From: Clostridium simiarum
GTDB taxonomy: Bacteria > Bacillota > Clostridia > Clostridiales > Clostridiaceae
DNA: 64,000 nucleotides
NCBI RefSeq assembly: GCF_018919175.1
Contig: NZ_JAHLQL010000001.1
Span: forward strand, 496,001-560,000
Direction of reading: 5' to 3'
A program made the translations under genes and the position numbers. Under the pieces are notes generated by a model, which had not been told where the DNA came from, did no database searches, and saw only the letters and a list, made by a program, of their open reading frames with translations. This document shows, in pieces, positions 27,711-36,848 of the stretch (within the stretch, counting starts at the first letter, position 1; each line of letters starts with the position of its first letter).

Positions 27711-28376
27711 ATGGATAATTTGATGTTAAACAATAAAATCTATTTAGAGGGAAAGATTCTTTCGCCTTTAGAGTTCAGTCATGAGATGTATGGAGAGGGT
27801 TTTTATACATTTTATTTAGACGTTATGAGACTTAGTGATGCCAGTGATGTTTTATCCATTACAATATCTGAAAGGTTAATGACTGGAGTGAATTTTGAAA
27901 TAGGTTCTGAAGTAATTGTAGAGGGGCAATTGAGATCTTATAACAAGTTTATTGATGGCTCTAACAGACTTATTTTAACGGTTTTTGCTAGAAATATTGA
28001 ACCTTGTATAGAGAGAAGTAAAAATCCTAATGAAATATTTTTAGATGGATTTATATGTAAAGAGCCAGTATATAGAACCACTCCTTTTGGAAGGGAAATA
28101 GCAGATATTTTATTAGCTGTAAATAGACCTTATAATAAATCTGATTATATACCTACTATAGCTTGGGGAAGGAACTCAAGGTTTTGTCAAACTTTAGAGG
28201 TGGGAGATAATATTAGGATCTGGGGGAGACTTCAAAGTAGAGAATATCAAAAGAAATTATCTGAAAACGACTATATTAAAAAAGTAGCTTATGAGGTTTC
28301 TATATCTAAAATGGAAAGAGTCACAAAAGAGGATTCTTCTACTGAAGAATTAGGACACAGTGAGGAAGTAGTTTAA
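27711..28376 (+). CDS. Single-stranded DNA-binding-like protein with two OB folds
   Basis: This 221-residue protein shows two consecutive OB-fold segments. The first, residues about 8-105, has KIYLEGKI and VEGQLRSYNKFIDGSNRLIL. The second, about 112-205, has EIFLDGFICKEPVYRTTPFG and then VAWGR-like TIAWGRNSRFCQTL plus IRIWGRLQSREYQKK. It is longer than ordinary SSB and lacks its acidic DDDIPF-type tip; the C-terminus is acidic (SSTEELGHSEEVV). It probably binds single-stranded nucleic acid in the cytoplasm. ATG 27711 follows AGAGGGG by 6 bases; a start at 27675 has no SD. Confidence 0.75.
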   Translation: MDNLMLNNKIYLEGKILSPLEFSHEMYGEGFYTFYLDVMRLSDASDVLSITISERLMTGVNFEIGSEVIVEGQLRSYNKFIDGSNRLILTVFARNIEPCIERSKNPNEIFLDGFICKEPVYRTTPFGREIADILLAVNRPYNKSDYIPTIAWGRNSRFCQTLEVGDNIRIWGRLQSREYQKKLSENDYIKKVAYEVSISKMERVTKEDSSTEELGHSEEVV

Positions 28377-28380
28377 AGGA

Positions 28381-28417
28381 AAAAAGGTATCTCATTATTA
28401 TTGAGATACCTTTTTTC
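28381..28417. terminator. Bidirectional terminator between the SSB-like gene and dapH
   Basis: A perfect stem GGTATCTCA with TGAGATACC around a short AT loop, A5 before and T6 after, between converging genes. Confidence 0.9.
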
Positions 28418-28424
28418 ACATAAG

Positions 28425-29135
28425 CTATTTTCTTAAATCCTCTAAAATTTGAGTTTTATCTTTTGTTTGATCATCTACAATTTTTATAACTTTTGCAGGA
28501 GTACCAGCTACAACTACTCCAGCTGGTACGTCTTCAACTACTACAGATCCAGCTGCTACCACAGAACCTTTTCCAATTTTTACACCTTCTAATATGACTG
28601 CATTAGCGCCTATTAATACATCATCACAAATCTCGCAAGGGCTTTTGCTAGGTGGTTCTAAAACCCCAGCAACAACTGCACCTGCTCCAAGATGAACTCT
28701 TTTTCCTAATTTTCCACGAGCTCCAACTACAGCATTCATGTCTACCATAGAGCCTTCACCGATTTCAGCTCCTATGTTTATAATTGCTCCCATCATTATA
28801 ACTGCATTTTTACCTATAGAAACCTTATCTCTTATAACAGCACCTGGTTCTATTCGAGCATCTATATTTAGAAGATTCATAAGAGGTATTGCGGAGTTTC
28901 TTCTATCATTTTCTATTCTAAAGTTTTTTATATTATCTTTATTATCAAGTATAAAATTTGATATTTCATCACTTTCACCAAAAAGCACATATATTCCTTC
29001 TGCTCCATACCATTCTATATTGCCTGTAGGACAATGGTCTAGTTTACCATTTATATAAGCTTTTACAGGAGTAGACTTTTTAGATTCTTTTATGTATCTT
29101 GCAATTTCATATGGATCTGTTAAATCATAATTCAT
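28425..29135 (-). CDS. dapH: Tetrahydrodipicolinate N-acetyltransferase
   Basis: DapH acetylates tetrahydrodipicolinate at the entry of the acetylated diaminopimelate route to lysine and peptidoglycan. This 236-residue protein has an N-terminal DapH domain ([21 protein letters not shown] in parts) and a left-handed beta-helix of hexapeptide repeats ([39 protein letters not shown]). The [20 protein letters not shown] loop is typical of the family. It is divergent from patA, whose product acts two steps later; the ORF has an AAAGGATG upstream of the ATG. Confidence 0.96.
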   Translation of the reverse strand: MNYDLTDPYEIARYIKESKKSTPVKAYINGKLDHCPTGNIEWYGAEGIYVLFGESDEISNFILDNKDNIKNFRIENDRRNSAIPLMNLLNIDARIEPGAVIRDKVSIGKNAVIMMGAIINIGAEIGEGSMVDMNAVVGARGKLGKRVHLGAGAVVAGVLEPPSKSPCEICDDVLIGANAVILEGVKIGKGSVVAAGSVVVEDVPAGVVVAGTPAKVIKIVDDQTKDKTQILEDLRK

Positions 29136-29163
29136 AGGTTTAAATCATCCTTTCTAAATATGT

Positions 29164-29251
29164 TTTAAAGTATATAGTTATTATAATAAAGAACATACAT
29201 ACTTTAAAGGGTTTTAATATATATTATTTTTATAAAAATAATATATATTAA
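29164..29251. repeat. Inverted repeats in the dapH-patA divergent region
   Basis: TTTAAAGTAT (29164-29173) and ATACTTTAAA (29199-29208) form an exact 10-base inverted repeat. Close by, 29214-29251 is a perfect 38-base palindrome made only of A and T (each arm starts TTAATATATATT). Both lie between two genes of one pathway and could be operators or DNA-structure elements. Confidence 0.6.
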
Positions 29252-29335
29252 GAGAAATGAATTTTAGTAAATAATATAATATAATAGATTATACCATATT
29301 ATACAGACAATATTCTAAAGAAAGAGGTAACTTTT

Positions 29336-30484
29336 ATGAATAAAAATGTTAAAGATGTTGAAATTTCAGGAATAAGAAAATTTTTTAATAAAGTATCAAA
29401 AGTTGATGGAGCTATTTCTTTAACTTTGGGACAGCCTGATTTTCCGGTACCAGATCCATTAAAAGAAGCTATAATTAAGGCTTTAAATGAAGATAAAACT
29501 CAATATACACCTAATAGTGGAATATACCCACTTAGGAATAAAATAAGTGAGTATTTAGCTACAATGAATATTAATTATGATGCAGAAGAGGTTTGCATAA
29601 CTGTAGGAGGAAGCGAAGGATTATTTTCTGTATTGATGGCTGTTTTAAACAAAGGAGATAAGGTTTTAATTCCTAATCCTTCTTATCCAGCCTATGAAGG
29701 TATAGCAAATATTTTAGGTGCCACAGTGGTGAATTATAGTTTAAAAGGAGACTTTTCTATAGACATAGAAGATTTAGAAAAAAAATTAAAAGATGATGTA
29801 AAAGCTATAGTTTTATCCTTTCCATCTAACCCTACAGGAGCTGTATTAAGTAAAGAGGATATGCAAGACTTACATAATCTACTTAAAAAAAGTTCTGTTA
29901 CTATAATTACTGATGAGATATATAGTTCTGTTATTTTTAATGAGGAGTACTATTCCATAGCTCAATATGAAGATGTGCTAGATAGAGTAATTTTAGTTAG
30001 TGGTTTTTCTAAGATGTTTTCTATGACAGGCCTTAGGGTAGGTTATGTTTGTGCAAAAGAAAAATATATGAAAGAATTTTTAAAGGTCCATCAATATAAT
30101 GTTTCATCTGCTCCATCTATTGTACAATGGGGGTTATATGAAGGGTTTGATGAAGGGTTGAAATCTGTAAGTGTAATGAAAAATGAGTTCAAAATAAGAA
30201 GGGATTATGTATATAATAGGCTCCAAAACATGGGGCTTTTATGCACTTTACCTCAAGGAGCATTTTATATATTTCCATCCATTAAGAAATTTGGGCTAAG
30301 TAGTGAAGAATTTTGCACTAAATTATTAGAAGAGGTAAAAGTGGCTTGTGTTCCAGGTTCTGCTTTTGGTTCTCTAGGAGAAGGGCATATAAGAATTTCT
30401 TATTGTTACCATATGGATACCTTAGAAAAGTCTTTAAATATACTGGAGGAATGGTTAAAGCAATATAATAAGCAAATGATTTAA
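29336..30484 (+). CDS. patA: N-acetyl-LL-diaminopimelate aminotransferase
   Basis: This 382-residue fold-type-I PLP aminotransferase resembles Bacillus PatA throughout: EISGIRKF near the start, ISLTLGQPDFPVPDP, SFPSNPTGAVLS, ITDEIYSSVIF, the PLP lysine in GFSKMFSMTGLRVG, LKVHQYNVSSAPSI and GAFYIFPSIKKFG. It would transaminate N-acetyl-2-amino-6-oxopimelate. A generic class I aminotransferase is the alternative, but the conserved KVHQYNVS and FYIFPSIK blocks and the divergent dapH gene favour PatA. AAAGAGG precedes the ATG. Confidence 0.85.
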   Translation: MNKNVKDVEISGIRKFFNKVSKVDGAISLTLGQPDFPVPDPLKEAIIKALNEDKTQYTPNSGIYPLRNKISEYLATMNINYDAEEVCITVGGSEGLFSVLMAVLNKGDKVLIPNPSYPAYEGIANILGATVVNYSLKGDFSIDIEDLEKKLKDDVKAIVLSFPSNPTGAVLSKEDMQDLHNLLKKSSVTIITDEIYSSVIFNEEYYSIAQYEDVLDRVILVSGFSKMFSMTGLRVGYVCAKEKYMKEFLKVHQYNVSSAPSIVQWGLYEGFDEGLKSVSVMKNEFKIRRDYVYNRLQNMGLLCTLPQGAFYIFPSIKKFGLSSEEFCTKLLEEVKVACVPGSAFGSLGEGHIRISYCYHMDTLEKSLNILEEWLKQYNKQMI

Positions 30485-30594
30485 AAAGGTTCCGTTGAAA
30501 ATAATTAATAATATGTTAAAATATTGTATCAAAATTAATTAATAGCATATTATAGTAATTATAGAATACAAATTATAATTAATGATTAGTAAAC

Positions 30595-30707
30595 AAAGAA
30601 CTCTAAAATTCATGATTAAAATAGGGGGATAATGTATAACGCCACTGTGGTTTGTGTGGTTTTTATATGATTATAGCTGTTTTGGTGAATGGGAGTTCTT
30701 TTTTTAT
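30595..30707 (+). ncRNA. Unclassified structured RNA candidate with intrinsic terminator
   Basis: AAAGAACTC (30595-30603) pairs with GAGTTCTTT (30693-30701), which runs into a T-tract. Inside it, ATTCA (30608-30612) pairs with TGAAT (30686-30690), and GCCAC (30641-30645) can pair with GTGGT (30656-30660). A conserved-looking AGGGGGATAATG precedes the inner hairpin. It could be the patA terminator enclosing a folded domain, a small RNA or a riboswitch-like leader. I do not match it to any class I know. The rest of the 30485-31158 gap is AT-rich and holds only the opp promoter. Confidence 0.4.
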
Positions 30708-30870
30708 TGATACTTATTATTACGGAAAATATAGTAAAAATCTTCAATGGTTTTTATATTAAATAGGTGAAAATGTTTATCTATGTACAGTAAAATCAAA
30801 ACAACATAGAATAATTTGGAAAATAATCAAGTATATTATTAATATAATTTAAGAACATATAAAAACATTA

Positions 30871-30899
30871 TTGACATAAAAAAACTATTGTGATAATAT
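30871..30899 (+). promoter_or_regulatory. Promoter of the opp operon
   Basis: TTGACA (30871-30876), a 17-base spacer, TAATAT (30894-30899). Transcription would start near 30906, leaving a leader of about 250 bases before oppB, in which I see no riboswitch motif. Confidence 0.7.
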
Positions 30900-31158
30900 T
30901 ATAAAAAATGAAACACAAATACATAGAAGAGTCAATTTCTATTACAATTCTTTACTTAAATTTACAGATATATAAGTTGTAAAACTAATGCTTATCATAA
31001 ATAAATTTTCTAGTAGTTCGTATTACTTAATTAATCCCAATATAAATTATTTCTGTTCATACTTTAAAATATTATATTATTTTTTAAATTTTCAAATTAT
31101 TTTGAAATATGGGAGGTGGACTTGCTTTACTTTAATTTTAATAAGGGGGATAGGGTCT

Positions 31159-32091
31159 ATGGTTAAATATATTTTAAAAAGACTATTTGCAAGTATTATT
31201 ACCATCTGGGTTGTTATTACTTTAACATTTTTCTTAATGAGACTAATGCCAGGAGGACCTTTTGATGGTGAGAAAAAAGTTCCTGAGCAAATTAAGGCGA
31301 ATTTAGAGGCAAAGTTTGGAATGGATAAGCCTTTAGGAACACAATATACTATGTATCTAAAAAATCTACTTAAGGGAGACTTAGGGCCCTCAATGAAATA
31401 TGAGGGGAGAACTGTTAGGTGGGTTATAGGATATTCATTTCCTACTTCAGCGAAATTAGGAGCTGTAGCTGTATTGGTTTCTTTAATTTTAGGTGTTTAT
31501 ATGGGCGTAGTTTCAGCTTTGAATCGCGGTAAATGGCCTGATTATGTCTGTATGATTTTGGCCACTTTAGGAGTTACTGTTCCTAGTTTTGTAATGGCTA
31601 CGTTACTTATATTAGTTTTATCTGTTAAGCTCCAGCTTCTTCCTGTAATTGGTTTTGAAGGACCTAAGAATTATATAATGCCGGTATTAGCTCTTGGTGG
31701 ATATTCCATTGCATTTATAGCAAGACTTACCAGATCAAGATTAATTGAAGTTGTAAAGCAAGATTATATAAGAACTGCTAAGGCTAAAGGTTTAAGTAGA
31801 AGCACGGTAATATATAAGCATGCTTTAAGAAATTCTTTGATTCCTATTGTTACCTATATGGGACCTTTAGTAGCAGGAATATTAACAGGAAGTTTTGTGG
31901 TAGAAAGAATTTTTGGAATACCTGGCCTTGGTGGAGAGTTTGTAAATTCCATTAATCATAGAGATTACACAACTCTTTTAGGGGTTACGGTTTTTTATAG
32001 CACATTGCTGGTTGTATGTAATTTTATTGTTGATATTTTATATGTAATTATAGATCCAAGAATTAAGCTAGATAGTTTAGAGGCTCAATAG
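31159..32091 (+). CDS. oppB: Oligopeptide ABC transporter permease OppB
   Basis: This 310-residue permease has six predicted membrane helices and the EAA-type coupling motif GxxxxxxxxxIxP seen in HALRNSLIPIVTYMGPLVAG. The start is ATG 31159, 8 bases after AAGGGGGA, giving the standard MVKYILKRLF N-terminus; a longer frame to 30988 encodes an implausible AT-rich extension. It pairs with OppC to form the channel of the importer. First gene of a five-gene operon. Confidence 0.95.
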   Translation: MVKYILKRLFASIITIWVVITLTFFLMRLMPGGPFDGEKKVPEQIKANLEAKFGMDKPLGTQYTMYLKNLLKGDLGPSMKYEGRTVRWVIGYSFPTSAKLGAVAVLVSLILGVYMGVVSALNRGKWPDYVCMILATLGVTVPSFVMATLLILVLSVKLQLLPVIGFEGPKNYIMPVLALGGYSIAFIARLTRSRLIEVVKQDYIRTAKAKGLSRSTVIYKHALRNSLIPIVTYMGPLVAGILTGSFVVERIFGIPGLGGEFVNSINHRDYTTLLGVTVFYSTLLVVCNFIVDILYVIIDPRIKLDSLEAQ

Positions 32092-32114
32092 TAAAAAAAG
32101 GGGGGTGACTTATC

Positions 32115-33047
32115 ATGGAAGTAAATAAGGAGTTAGAATTTGATATAGAGATGTTCGAAAAGGCTACAGAAGAAGAAAAAACAATTAATGGAATAGTAAG
32201 ACCTAGTGTTACTTATTGGCAGGATGCTTGGAGGAGGCTTAAAGCCAACAAGCTTGCCATTATATCTTTAATTTTTATTTTACTTATTACTTTAGGTGCT
32301 ATTTTTATACCTATATTTTCTAAATTTGATTATTATACCAATGATTTTTCAGTGGCTAATCAAAGACCTAGTTCTGTTCATTGGTTTGGAACTGATCAGT
32401 TTGGACGGGATCAGTTTGTAAGGATTATGTATGGAGCTAGATACTCTCTTGCCATAGCTTATGTGGCATCTTTTCTTAATTTAATTATAGGGGTGCTATA
32501 CGGCGGTATATCTGGTTATGTAGGAGGTACATTAGATACTATAATGATGAGAATCGTTGATGTTATATATTCTATCCCTATGATGATATATGTAATATTA
32601 CTTATGGTTATTATGGAACAGGGACTAACAAGTATAATAATAGCTCTTGCTATCTCTTACTGGCTTTCCATGGCTCGTATTGTTAGAGGAGAAATTCTTC
32701 AATTAAAACAACAGGAATTTGTTCTTGCAGCAAGAGTTTTGGGTGCTAATGGAAAGAGAATATTATTAAGACATTTGATACCTAATAGCATGGGACCTAT
32801 AATTGTAACATTAACATTATTGATTCCTTCTGCTATATTTACAGAATCTTTTTTAAGCTTTGTAGGGTTAGGTATTCCTGCACCTAGAGCTTCTTGGGGA
32901 ACTTTAACATCTGAGGCTCTTCAAGGGTATTTGATATATCCTTATCAGTTAATATTCCCTGCTTTAGCTATATGTTTAACTATATTAGCTTTTAATCTAC
33001 TAGGTGATGGGCTTAGAGATGCTTTAGATCCAAAATTAAGAAAATAA
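32115..33047 (+). CDS. oppC: Oligopeptide ABC transporter permease OppC
   Basis: This 310-residue second permease has the long N-terminal cytoplasmic segment typical of OppC before its first helix (about residues 52-75). It continues with GTDQFGRDQFVRIMYGARYSL and the EAA loop ARVLGANGKRILLRHLIPN (split here for length). Together with OppB it makes the translocation pore. AAAAAGGGGGGTGA lies just before the ATG, 23 bases after oppB. Confidence 0.95.
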   Translation: MEVNKELEFDIEMFEKATEEEKTINGIVRPSVTYWQDAWRRLKANKLAIISLIFILLITLGAIFIPIFSKFDYYTNDFSVANQRPSSVHWFGTDQFGRDQFVRIMYGARYSLAIAYVASFLNLIIGVLYGGISGYVGGTLDTIMMRIVDVIYSIPMMIYVILLMVIMEQGLTSIIIALAISYWLSMARIVRGEILQLKQQEFVLAARVLGANGKRILLRHLIPNSMGPIIVTLTLLIPSAIFTESFLSFVGLGIPAPRASWGTLTSEALQGYLIYPYQLIFPALAICLTILAFNLLGDGLRDALDPKLRK

Positions 33048-33065
33048 GTAGCAGGAGGGCTGTAT

Positions 33066-34085
33066 ATGGATAACTTATTAGAAATAAAGGATTTAAAAAC
33101 CACGTTTTTTACTCATGTAGGTGAAGTAAAAGCTGTTGGCGGTATATCTTTTTCTCTAAAAAAAGGAGAGGCTCTTGGCATAGTAGGGGAGTCTGGTAGT
33201 GGAAAAAGTGTTACTATGATGTCTTTAATGAGACTCTTAGAAGAGAATGGAAAAATAATTAATGGAGATATAATATTCGAAGGAAGGAACTTAGTAGACT
33301 TAAAAGAAAAAGAAATGGAAAAGGTGAGAGGTAATGATATAGGGATGATATTTCAAGATCCTATGACATCCTTAAATCCTGTTTATACTGTGGGAAAACA
33401 GGTTATGGAGCCTCTAATTAAACATAAAAATATGAATAAAACTCAGGCTTATGAAACTGCTTTAAAAATGTTATCTATTGTAGGAATACCAAGTCCAGAA
33501 AAAAGAATGAAGCAATATCCTCATGAATTTTCAGGTGGTATGCGACAAAGGGTAATGATAGCTATGGCTATGGTATGTAATCCAAAGCTTCTTATTGCAG
33601 ATGAGCCTACCACGGCCTTGGATGTAACTATTCAGGCTCAAATATTGGAACTTATGAAAGATTTAAAGGAAAAAATAAACACTTCTATTATATTGATAAC
33701 CCATGATTTAGGTGTAGTTGCAGATGTCTGTAACAACATAAATGTAATGTATGGAGGATTAATAGTTGAAAAAGGTAGTAAAAGGGATATTTTTTATTCA
33801 CCTAAGCATCCATATACTTGGGGATTACTTAAAAGCGTTCCAAATCCTAAAAATATAGTAAAAGAGAGATTGAAGCCTATTGACGGACAACCTCCAGATT
33901 TATTAAAACCTCCAGTAGGGTGTCCTTTTGCTCCAAGATGTGAATATGCAATGAAGATATGTTTATCAGAAAGGCCTCCTTTCTTTAGTATTGATGAAGA
34001 TCATTCTGCTGCCTGTTGGTTAAATCATCCAAAAGCAAATAAGGTAAAAGCACCTGTGGGAAGGGAGGAGATTATAAATGGCTGA
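33066..34085 (+). CDS. oppD: Oligopeptide ABC transporter ATPase OppD
   Basis: This 339-residue ABC ATPase has Walker A GESGSGKS (about residues 40-47), signature SGGMRQR, Walker B LLIADEPTTALD and the H-loop ITHDLG. Its C-terminal oligo_HPY extension carries CPFAPRCEYAMKIC, the cysteine cluster found in peptide-importer ATPases. It pairs with OppF, whose start codon overlaps its end by 8 bases. An AGGAGGGC precedes the ATG. Confidence 0.96.
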   Translation: MDNLLEIKDLKTTFFTHVGEVKAVGGISFSLKKGEALGIVGESGSGKSVTMMSLMRLLEENGKIINGDIIFEGRNLVDLKEKEMEKVRGNDIGMIFQDPMTSLNPVYTVGKQVMEPLIKHKNMNKTQAYETALKMLSIVGIPSPEKRMKQYPHEFSGGMRQRVMIAMAMVCNPKLLIADEPTTALDVTIQAQILELMKDLKEKINTSIILITHDLGVVADVCNNINVMYGGLIVEKGSKRDIFYSPKHPYTWGLLKSVPNPKNIVKERLKPIDGQPPDLLKPPVGCPFAPRCEYAMKICLSERPPFFSIDEDHSAACWLNHPKANKVKAPVGREEIING

Positions 34086-35058
34086 AAAAAAGCAAGTACT
34101 ATTAGAGGTAAATAATCTAACTAAATTTTTTCCTGTTAAGAAAGCTATGTTTTCAAATGGGAAAAGTTATGTTAAAGCTGTAGATAGGGTTACTTTTAAA
34201 ATCAATAAAGGGGAGACTTTGGGATTAGTTGGAGAATCCGGGTGTGGAAAAACTACTACAGGAAGAACCATAGTAAAGCTTTATGAACCTACGGCTGGAG
34301 AAATAATATACAATGGGGTAAATTTAGCAAAATATACTCAGCAACAAATGCTTCCTTATAGAAGGAAGATGCAAATGATATTTCAAGATCCTTATGCTTC
34401 TTTAGATTCTAGAATGACTGTTGGGGATATAGTTGGAGAAGCTATAGATATTCATGGTTTAGGTAAGGGTAAAGAGCGAATTGAAAAAATTAGATATCTT
34501 TTAGATAAAGTTGGTTTAAATGGAGATCACATAAGTAGATATCCTCATGAGTTTTCTGGAGGGCAAAGGCAAAGAATTGGAATAGCTAGAGCTCTTGCTG
34601 TAGAGCCAGAGTTTATAATTTGTGATGAACCTATTTCTGCTTTAGATGTTTCTATACAAGCTCAAGTTGTTAATATGCTAGAGGATTTGCAAAAGGATTT
34701 AGGACTAACTTATCTTTTTATAGCTCATGATTTGTCTATGGTAAAGCATATATCAAATAAAATTGGTGTAATGTACTTAGGTAGAATGGTGGAAATGGGG
34801 GAGAGTAATGAACTCTATACCCATCCTCTACATCCTTATACTCAGGCTTTACTTTCTTCGATACCTATACCAGATCCGGATGAATCGGAAGCTAAAAAAA
34901 GAATAGTTTTAGAAGGTGAAATACCATCCCCTATAGATCCACCGCCTGGATGTAGATTTAAGGGGAGATGTAAGTATGCAAAACCTATATGCTCTGAAGA
35001 AGATCCAGAATTAAAAGAAACTGATAAAGATCACTTTGTGGCCTGTCACCTATATTAA
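34078..35058 (+). CDS. oppF: Oligopeptide ABC transporter ATPase OppF
   Basis: This 326-residue second ATPase has Walker A GESGCGKT, signature SGGQRQR, Walker B FIICDEPISALD and H-loop IAHDLS. The C-terminal cysteine cluster is CRFKGRCKYAKPIC. Its ATG overlaps the oppD stop by 8 bases, with GGGAGGAG inside the oppD end serving as SD, so the ATPases should be made in equal amounts. Confidence 0.96.
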   Translation: MAEKKQVLLEVNNLTKFFPVKKAMFSNGKSYVKAVDRVTFKINKGETLGLVGESGCGKTTTGRTIVKLYEPTAGEIIYNGVNLAKYTQQQMLPYRRKMQMIFQDPYASLDSRMTVGDIVGEAIDIHGLGKGKERIEKIRYLLDKVGLNGDHISRYPHEFSGGQRQRIGIARALAVEPEFIICDEPISALDVSIQAQVVNMLEDLQKDLGLTYLFIAHDLSMVKHISNKIGVMYLGRMVEMGESNELYTHPLHPYTQALLSSIPIPDPDESEAKKRIVLEGEIPSPIDPPPGCRFKGRCKYAKPICSEEDPELKETDKDHFVACHLY

Positions 35059-35136
35059 TATATATCAATTTTAGGAGGTGAACATAGGAAAAACAAAGTA
35101 GAAAAGAATAAAGTTTATTATAAAGGGGGAAAGAAA

Positions 35137-36804
35137 ATGTTAAAAAGAAATAAAAGAATAATAACTTCGTTAATGTGTATTGCTATGACAGTAACCACTT
35201 TAGCTGGATGTACCACTAAACAAGAACAAGGAGAAGAGCCAAAGGAGCCTAAAAAAGTAGATCAGGTAATAGTATATAATCTTGGTGCAGATCCAAAAAC
35301 TTTAGATCCAGCTTTGAATGCAGCTGTAGATGGAGCTACTGTATTATCAAACGCTTTTGAAGGATTAACAAGATTAGATGACAAAGATAAGCCTGTTAAG
35401 GGAGTGGCTGAAAAGTGGGATGTTTCCAGCGATGGATTAGAGTATGTATTCTATTTGCGTAAAGACGCAAAATGGTCAGACGGGCAACCTGTAAAAGCTT
35501 CAGATTTTGAATATGCTTGGAAGAGAGCTTTAAATCCTGATATAGCAGCAGAATATGCGTATCAATTATATTACTTAAAAAATGGAGAGGCTTACAACCA
35601 TAAAGAGGTTTCTGTAGATGAGGTTGGAGTAAAAGCTACAGATGATAATACTCTTAAGGTTACCCTTGAGAATCCTACAGTGTACTTTTTATCTTTAATG
35701 GCTTTTCCTACTTATTTTCCAGTTAGAAAAGATATAGTAGAAAAAGAACCAAAAGAATGGGCTACAAAACCTGAGTCTTATGTTTCTAATGGGCCTTTTA
35801 AAATGTCTGAATGGAAACCAAAGGATACAATAACCTTTGTTAAAAATGAAAATTATTGGGGGGCAAAAGAAGTAAAGTTAGATAAAATAAACTACAAAAT
35901 GATTGATGATGCCACTGCTTCATTATCTGCTTTTAAAACAGGGCAATTTGATATTATAGAAGCTCCGCCAGCTCAAGAACTTCCTACACTTTTAAAGGAA
36001 GGTATAGCAAAAATATACCCATATTTAGGAACTTACTTTTATTGTATAAACTTGTCTGATAAGGCTGAAGGTGTAGATAAAGAAGCAGCCAAGGCTCTAA
36101 AAGATCCTAAGGTTAGAAAAGCTTTATCTTTAGCTATAAATAGAAAAGATATAGTTGAAAACGTAACTAAAGCAGAACAAGTCCCAGCAGTTAGCTTTGT
36201 TCCTAAAGGAATAGAAGAATCACCAGGTAAAGAATTCCAAAACAAAGCATACTACAAACCAGAAGGAGATATAGAACAAGCTAAAAAACTATTAGCAGAA
36301 GCAGGGTATCCAGAAGGAAAAGGATTCCCTAAGATACCACTAACTTACAATACTAATCAGGGACATCAAAATATAGCTCAAGCGGTTCAAGATATGTGGA
36401 AAAAGAATTTAGGTATAGAAGTTGAATTAAGAAATGAAGAGTGGAAAGTATTCCAAGAGACTAGAAATGAGAAAAATTATATTATGGCAAGACATGGATG
36501 GATATCAGATTATACAGATCCTATGAGTTTCTTAGAAATGTGGATATCAACCTCTGGAAACAATGATGCATCATATAAAAATCCAGAATATGACAAATTA
36601 ATAAGTGCATCAAAAAAAGAGTTGGATTTGACAAAGAGAATGGAAATATTGCATAAAGCAGAGGATGTTTTTATGGAAGATATGCCTATAATACCTATAT
36701 ACTACTATACAAACGTTATATGTCAAAAAGACTATGTTAAAGGTGTAAGAAAGTCACCTCTTGGATTTACATTCTTTGAAAAGGCTTATGTTGAAAAAAA
36801 ATAG
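35137..36804 (+). CDS. oppA: Peptide-binding lipoprotein OppA
   Basis: This 555-residue SBP_bac_5 family solute-binding protein captures oligopeptides outside the membrane for OppBCDF. It has a lipoprotein signal peptide with lipobox LAGC and lipidated C25. The body shows the family pattern VYNLGADPKTLDPALN, EGLTRLD, WSDGQPVKASDFEYAWKRA (in parts) and the SNGPFKMSEWKPKD segment. It lies 78 bases after oppF, at the end of the operon, followed by a terminator. Ligand preference cannot be read; flanking DAP genes make cell-wall peptides a possibility only. Confidence 0.95.
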   Translation: MLKRNKRIITSLMCIAMTVTTLAGCTTKQEQGEEPKEPKKVDQVIVYNLGADPKTLDPALNAAVDGATVLSNAFEGLTRLDDKDKPVKGVAEKWDVSSDGLEYVFYLRKDAKWSDGQPVKASDFEYAWKRALNPDIAAEYAYQLYYLKNGEAYNHKEVSVDEVGVKATDDNTLKVTLENPTVYFLSLMAFPTYFPVRKDIVEKEPKEWATKPESYVSNGPFKMSEWKPKDTITFVKNENYWGAKEVKLDKINYKMIDDATASLSAFKTGQFDIIEAPPAQELPTLLKEGIAKIYPYLGTYFYCINLSDKAEGVDKEAAKALKDPKVRKALSLAINRKDIVENVTKAEQVPAVSFVPKGIEESPGKEFQNKAYYKPEGDIEQAKKLLAEAGYPEGKGFPKIPLTYNTNQGHQNIAQAVQDMWKKNLGIEVELRNEEWKVFQETRNEKNYIMARHGWISDYTDPMSFLEMWISTSGNNDASYKNPEYDKLISASKKELDLTKRMEILHKAEDVFMEDMPIIPIYYYTNVICQKDYVKGVRKSPLGFTFFEKAYVEKK

Positions 36805-36810
36805 ATTAAA

Positions 36811-36846
36811 AAATAAAGTGGTTTTTATGCCACTTTATTTTTTATC
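36811..36846. terminator. Terminator between oppA and dapB
   Basis: AAATAAAGTGG pairs with CCACTTTATTT around TTTTTATG, with a T6 run after it. The A-rich left flank could also serve dapB on the other strand. Confidence 0.85.
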
Positions 36847-36848
36847 TT

